A stretch of DNA of 9,700 nucleotides from positions 17,948 through 27,647 of the forward strand of contig DCOH01000055.1 in assembly GCA_002322865.1 (NCBI GenBank). Direction: 5' to 3'. The position numbers were made by a program, and so were the translations under genes. Each line of letters opens with the position of its first letter. Positions within the stretch are counted from its first letter, which is position 1. Positions 5,836 to 9,700 of the stretch are shown here, one piece after another. The notes under the pieces were generated by a model. The model was not told the DNA's origin and did not search any database. It saw nothing but the letters and a program-made list of their open reading frames with translations. This DNA comes from Sphingobacterium sp. UBA1575 (GTDB lineage: Bacteria > Bacteroidota > Bacteroidia > Sphingobacteriales > Sphingobacteriaceae).

Positions 5836-8800
5836 ATGGAAAGCAATAAAAAATATTGGAAAGGCTTAGAAGAGTTAAATCAAACACCTGCTTTTGTTGA
5901 AGGAAGTAAGGGAGAGTTTGCTGAGTCTATTCCTGTAGAAGATGTGTTAAGCGAAGCTGGTTTAAGTACAAAGACTCCTCGTCGTGATTTCTTAAAGGCT
6001 TTAGGTTTCGGTTTGGGAGCTGTTACATTAGCAGCTTGTAACCGTACGCCAATTCATAAGGCTGTTCCTTATGTGATCAAACCAGAGGAAGTTACGCCAG
6101 GTATCCCTAACTTCTACGCTTCATCCTTCAATGGTCAGAGTGTAATCGTTAGAACACGCGAAGGTCGTCCGATCTCGTTAGAAGCTAACCCAAATGCTGT
6201 TGGATTGAATCAAGGTACAGATGCGAGCACTTCAGCTTCGGTACTTGATCTATACGACATGTCTAAATTACAGGCACCACAGATTGGTGGTAAAGATGTA
6301 AGCTGGGCACAATTGGATAAATCGGTTGTAGACGCCTTGAATAAAGCTCAGGCTGCTGGAAAACAGATCACAATTGTTTCTGATACAGTAAACAGTCCGT
6401 CGACTTTGGCTGCCATTGCTGCACTTGCTGCTAAATACCCTGCAACACAACATGTTCAGGTAGATGCAGTTTCTTACAGCGGTATCATCGAAGCAAACAG
6501 AGCTTCTTTCGGTAAAGCTGTTATCCCTTCTTACCATTTTGACAAAGCACAAGTTGTTGTATCTGTTGCAGCAGATTTCTTGGGTTCTTGGTTAGCTGGT
6601 GAGGAGCATACGCAAGATTATATTAAAAACCGTGACCATAAATCATTGAAAGGTGGTAAAATGTCACGCCATATCCAATTTGAATCGGGTCTTTCGATGA
6701 CAGGTTCCAATGCTGACGTTCGTGCAGCGATCAAACCTTCTGAAGAAGGTGCAGTATTGATCGGCTTGTACAATGCCATCACCGGTTCTTCCATCGCGGG
6801 AGGTACTACGAATGCGAAAGCAACCACTATCCTTAAATTAGCTGCTGCCGAATTGGTAAAAGCTAAAGGAGCTGCAGTTGTTGTTGCAGGATCAAACGAT
6901 ATCAATACGCAAGTATTGGTCAACGCGATCAACTCGGCATTAGGAGCATACGGATCGATCATTGATTTGGATAATTATTCTAAACAATACCAAGGTTCGG
7001 ATGCCGCATTCCAACAATTCTTGACAGCAGCAAAAGCTGGGCAAGTAGGTGTGGCCTTCTTCTTAAACAGTAACCCAGTATACAACTACTTCAAAGCAGA
7101 AGATGCAAAAGCAGCGATTGCAAAAGTAGATTATACCGTATCCTTCGCTGATAGAGCTGATGAAACTGCATCAGAATTGAAAGCGATTGCTCCAAACTGT
7201 ACTTTCTTAGAAGCTTGGGGTGATGCATCAGCAAAAGAAGGATTATTCACGATCATCCAACCAACCATTAACCCAGTTTTCAACACGCGCCAAGCAGAGC
7301 AATCTTTATTGACTTGGGCAGGTGTGAACAAATCCATTCATGATTTCGTTAAAGAAACTTGGGAAACCACTATCCTTGCAGGTACTGGAAAAGCTTGGAA
7401 AGATGTATTACAACAAGGTTTTGTATTCAAAGGATCAACTACAGGATCTGCTTATGCATCAAACGCTGATGTAAATGCGGCTGCTGCAGCGATCGTAAAT
7501 GATAGCAAGCGCGTTTCTGGCGGTGTAGAATTGAAATTATACGAATCTACTACCTTAAGAGATGGTCGTTATGCAAACAATGCTTATTTACAAGAATTAC
7601 CTGATCCGGTATCCAAAGTAACTTGGGACAACTATGCTGCCATCAACCCTGTTGATGCGGAAGAATTAGGAGTTAAAGAAACAGGAAAAGTTACGGTTGA
7701 AGCGAATGGCTACAAAGTAGATCTTCCTGTAATCTTGCAACCAGGTCAAGCTAGAGGTACAGTTTCTGTAGCTGTTGGTTATGGCCGTACGAAAGTCGGT
7801 AAAGCAGGAAATAACGTAGGGGTGAATGCTTATCCATTTGCTAGCTTAGTTAATGGAACCATCCAATTGTCCGCAAAAGCTACAGTTTCCAAAGCTTCAG
7901 GCATCTACGAATTAGCTCAAACACAAACACACCACACGATTGAAGGACGTAACATCGTTCGCGAAACTTCATTCGCTAAATACTTGAAAGATCCTAACTC
8001 AGAATCTGGTCGTTTCGCAGATACGCACCAAACTTATGACTTGTGGAATAAGTTTGAACAACCGGGTCACCGTTGGGTAATGGCGATCGACTTGAACGCT
8101 TGTACAGGATGTGGATCATGTATTGTGGCATGTAACGTAGAAAACAATATCCCAGTAGTAGGACGCGATGAGGTTCGCCGTCGTCGTGAAATGCACTGGT
8201 TGCGTATCGACCGTTACTATACCCTAGAAAATGGGGAAGCTTCTTTAACAAAAGAAAAAGAGATTGCAAAAGCTGACGGCATGGATTACGAAAGTGTAAC
8301 CGTTGTTCACCAGCCGATGCTATGTCAGCACTGTGAGCATGCACCTTGTGAGACGGTTTGTCCGGTATTAGCTACTGTCCACTCATCCGAAGGTCTTAAC
8401 CACATGGCCTATAACCGTTGTTTCGGAACACGTTATTGTGCAAACAACTGTCCATATAAAGTACGTCGTTTCAACTGGTTCAACTACTGGAATGATTCTC
8501 GTTTTGATAACTATCTAAACAATGAATTTACGCAATTGGTATTGAATCCTGATGTAACTACACGTTCTCGTGGGGTTATGGAGAAATGTTCAATGTGTAT
8601 CCAACGTATCCAAGCTGGTAAGTTAAAAGCGAAGATCGAAAACCGTAAAGTAAAAGACGGAGATATTAAGATGGCTTGTCAAGCAGCATGTTCTGCCAAT
8701 GCTATCATCTTTGGAGATGCTAACGATCCGGAGTCAGAAGTTTCTAAAGCATTACGTAACGAACGTGTTTATTACGTATTGGAAGAAATCAACGTTCAAC

Positions 8801-8847
8801 CAAATATTGGTTACATGACGAAGGTTAGAAACACATTTGAAGCTTAA
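5836..8847 (+). CDS. actB: Alternative complex III subunit ActB, Tat-exported molybdopterin-oxidoreductase-like/Fe-S fusion
   Basis: This 1003-residue electron-transfer subunit links quinol oxidation at ActC to the haems of ActA. An N-terminal extension of about 48 residues precedes a Tat signal (R49-R50-D-F-L-K) and hydrophobic stretch ending in a lipobox (L65-A-A-C68), predicting Tat export and a lipid-anchored Cys. The extension resembles that of the 'TAT-variant-translocated molybdopterin oxidoreductase' family known in Bacteroidota. Residues 70-720 are molybdopterin-oxidoreductase-like but contain a single Cys (C455) and no N-terminal Fe-S ligand set, as expected for ActB, which carries no molybdenum. 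The C-terminal part has four cluster sets: C756/C759/C762/C766; C830/C833/C838/C842; C862/C868/C872 with T865 at the usual Cys position, which suggests the [3Fe-4S] cluster; and C918/C921/C948/C952. By ferredoxin logic, the last Cys of a set can serve the partner cluster. actC begins 28 bp downstream. Confidence 0.93.
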   Translation: MESNKKYWKGLEELNQTPAFVEGSKGEFAESIPVEDVLSEAGLSTKTPRRDFLKALGFGLGAVTLAACNRTPIHKAVPYVIKPEEVTPGIPNFYASSFNGQSVIVRTREGRPISLEANPNAVGLNQGTDASTSASVLDLYDMSKLQAPQIGGKDVSWAQLDKSVVDALNKAQAAGKQITIVSDTVNSPSTLAAIAALAAKYPATQHVQVDAVSYSGIIEANRASFGKAVIPSYHFDKAQVVVSVAADFLGSWLAGEEHTQDYIKNRDHKSLKGGKMSRHIQFESGLSMTGSNADVRAAIKPSEEGAVLIGLYNAITGSSIAGGTTNAKATTILKLAAAELVKAKGAAVVVAGSNDINTQVLVNAINSALGAYGSIIDLDNYSKQYQGSDAAFQQFLTAAKAGQVGVAFFLNSNPVYNYFKAEDAKAAIAKVDYTVSFADRADETASELKAIAPNCTFLEAWGDASAKEGLFTIIQPTINPVFNTRQAEQSLLTWAGVNKSIHDFVKETWETTILAGTGKAWKDVLQQGFVFKGSTTGSAYASNADVNAAAAAIVNDSKRVSGGVELKLYESTTLRDGRYANNAYLQELPDPVSKVTWDNYAAINPVDAEELGVKETGKVTVEANGYKVDLPVILQPGQARGTVSVAVGYGRTKVGKAGNNVGVNAYPFASLVNGTIQLSAKATVSKASGIYELAQTQTHHTIEGRNIVRETSFAKYLKDPNSESGRFADTHQTYDLWNKFEQPGHRWVMAIDLNACTGCGSCIVACNVENNIPVVGRDEVRRRREMHWLRIDRYYTLENGEASLTKEKEIAKADGMDYESVTVVHQPMLCQHCEHAPCETVCPVLATVHSSEGLNHMAYNRCFGTRYCANNCPYKVRRFNWFNYWNDSRFDNYLNNEFTQLVLNPDVTTRSRGVMEKCSMCIQRIQAGKLKAKIENRKVKDGDIKMACQAACSANAIIFGDANDPESEVSKALRNERVYYVLEEINVQPNIGYMTKVRNTFEA

Positions 8848-8875
8848 TTTTTTTCTAGACTGAAATTAAAAAACT

Positions 8876-9700
8876 ATGTCATCGCATAACGAATCAATAT
8901 TAAGAGAACCATTAATTACCGGCAAGGATATCACCTATGCACAAATCACAGATGATATCTTACTTCCGGTTGAGAATAAGCCCAACAAAGCTTGGTGGAT
9001 CGGTTTTACGATTGCCGCATTAGGAGCAATGTTATGGGTAGTGAGTGTTGGATACACGTTTTGGACAGGTATCGGCGCTTGGGGATTGAACAAAACAGTG
9101 GGCTGGGCCTGGGATATTACCGACTTCGTATGGTGGGTAGGTATTGGTCACGCCGGAACGTTGATCTCCGCAGTATTATTATTATTCCGTCAAAACTGGC
9201 GTAACTCCATCAACAGATCGGCTGAGGCGATGACAATCTTTGCCGTTATCTGTGCCGCAACTTACGTTGTAGCTCACATGGGTCGCCCTTGGTTAGCATA
9301 CTGGATTTTCCCACTTCCTAACCAATTCGGATCACTTTGGGTGAACTTTAACTCCCCATTAGTATGGGATGCCTTTGCGATCTCCACTTATTTCACAGTT
9401 TCCTTAGTATTCTGGTACTGTGGTTTATTACCGGATATTGCAACTGTTCGTGACCGTGCTACGGGTTTAAAACAAAGAATCTACTCTATCCTTTCTTTCG
9501 GATGGAACGGATCAGTGAAAACTTGGCAACGTTTTGAGATCGTATCCTTGATCTTAGCCGGTATTTCCACACCACTTGTACTTTCGGTACACACCATCGT
9601 ATCCATGGACTTTGCAACTTCTGTAATTCCAGGATGGCACACCACGATCTTCCCTCCATACTTCGTTGCTGGAGCGATCTTCTCTGGTTTCGCGATGGTA
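8876..9700 (+). CDS. actC: Alternative complex III subunit ActC, NrfD-type membrane protein (partial, 3' end beyond window)
   Basis: An open frame runs from the ATG at 8876 to the window edge, giving 275 codons without a stop; ActC proteins are usually about 450-490 residues, so roughly 40% is missing. It belongs to the NrfD/PsrC polysulfide-reductase family, the quinol-binding and oxidising membrane subunit beside the ActB [3Fe-4S] cluster. After a polar N terminus of about 38 residues, hydrophobic helices lie at about 42-63, 81-104, 116-134, 164-184 and 222-245, with a sixth starting near 255. Conserved-looking polar positions within or next to helices include D80, D83, H92 (in WWVGIGHAG), H134-M-G-R137-P, D165 and H246. 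These are the kinds of residue proposed for quinol binding and proton transfer in this family; I cannot assign them individually. It starts 28 bp after actB with no Shine-Dalgarno sequence, so it is almost certainly in the same operon. Confidence 0.92.
   Translation, partial: MSSHNESILREPLITGKDITYAQITDDILLPVENKPNKAWWIGFTIAALGAMLWVVSVGYTFWTGIGAWGLNKTVGWAWDITDFVWWVGIGHAGTLISAVLLLFRQNWRNSINRSAEAMTIFAVICAATYVVAHMGRPWLAYWIFPLPNQFGSLWVNFNSPLVWDAFAISTYFTVSLVFWYCGLLPDIATVRDRATGLKQRIYSILSFGWNGSVKTWQRFEIVSLILAGISTPLVLSVHTIVSMDFATSVIPGWHTTIFPPYFVAGAIFSGFAMV

Noticed and set aside
6268..8344. Minus-strand open frames of 68-116 codons opposite actB.
   Set aside because: They arise from the codon bias of actB; no promoter, no Shine-Dalgarno sequence and no family resemblance.
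8992..9204. A 70-codon plus-strand open frame within actC in another frame.
   Set aside because: The NrfD-type frame starting at 8876 is continuous and conserved-looking through this stretch, so the alternative frame is a shadow.
1..9700. Search for an undescribed defence, mobile or toxin-type system.
   Set aside because: All substantial open frames belong to recognised families (DUF493, GH92, LacI, MsrB, ActA, ActB, ActC); I found no repeats of CRISPR type, no transposase, integrase or tRNA, and no compositional break that I could see by eye.

Overview
The window looks like a chromosomal stretch from a member of the Bacteroidota, most likely the Sphingobacteriaceae (Sphingobacterium or a relative). 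The evidence is moderate to low GC, Bacteroidota-type promoter elements (-33 TTTG/TTG and -7 TAnnTTTG), almost no Shine-Dalgarno sequences before most genes, and the content: a GH92 mannosidase, a DUF493 protein and an act (alternative complex III) operon. The genus is inferred from gene content, not from a database match.

Left part (1-2815), carbohydrate use. A small DUF493/YbeD-like gene and an exported GH92 alpha-mannosidase lie on the minus strand. A LacI-family regulator is divergent from the mannosidase. The 158-bp region between them holds two -7 elements of identical sequence facing outward, a perfect 11-bp inverted repeat, three TTTAGC hexamers at exact 12-bp spacing, and a LacI-like palindrome with a central CpG. 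The simplest model is that the LacI protein controls both the mannosidase and itself.

Middle part (2816-4514). The regulator runs tail to tail into msrB (minus strand, predicted lipoprotein methionine-R-sulfoxide reductase), and the two coding sequences overlap by 35 bp. msrB is divergent from the next operon. Their 240-bp spacer carries two well-formed Bacteroidota promoters back to back, with both -33 elements inside a 26-bp imperfect palindrome.

Right part (4515-9700), respiration. This is the start of the alternative complex III operon. actA encodes a membrane-bound multihaem cytochrome c with six CxxCH motifs: one in an N-terminal monohaem domain and five in a C-terminal pentahaem domain. 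actB encodes a Tat-exported fusion of a molybdopterin-oxidoreductase-like domain and a four-cluster Fe-S domain. actC encodes an NrfD-type quinol-binding membrane subunit and is cut by the window end. Together they oxidise menaquinol in the membrane and pass electrons through Fe-S clusters and haems towards cytochrome c or a terminal oxidase, replacing the bc1 complex. The remaining act genes (actD, E, F) and cytochrome oxidase genes would be expected beyond 9700.

I see no mobile element, CRISPR array, RNA gene, phage gene or defence system. The window looks like ordinary core and metabolic sequence. The points most worth a second look are the two divergent regulatory regions, the six-haem ActA architecture and the lacI/msrB overlap.
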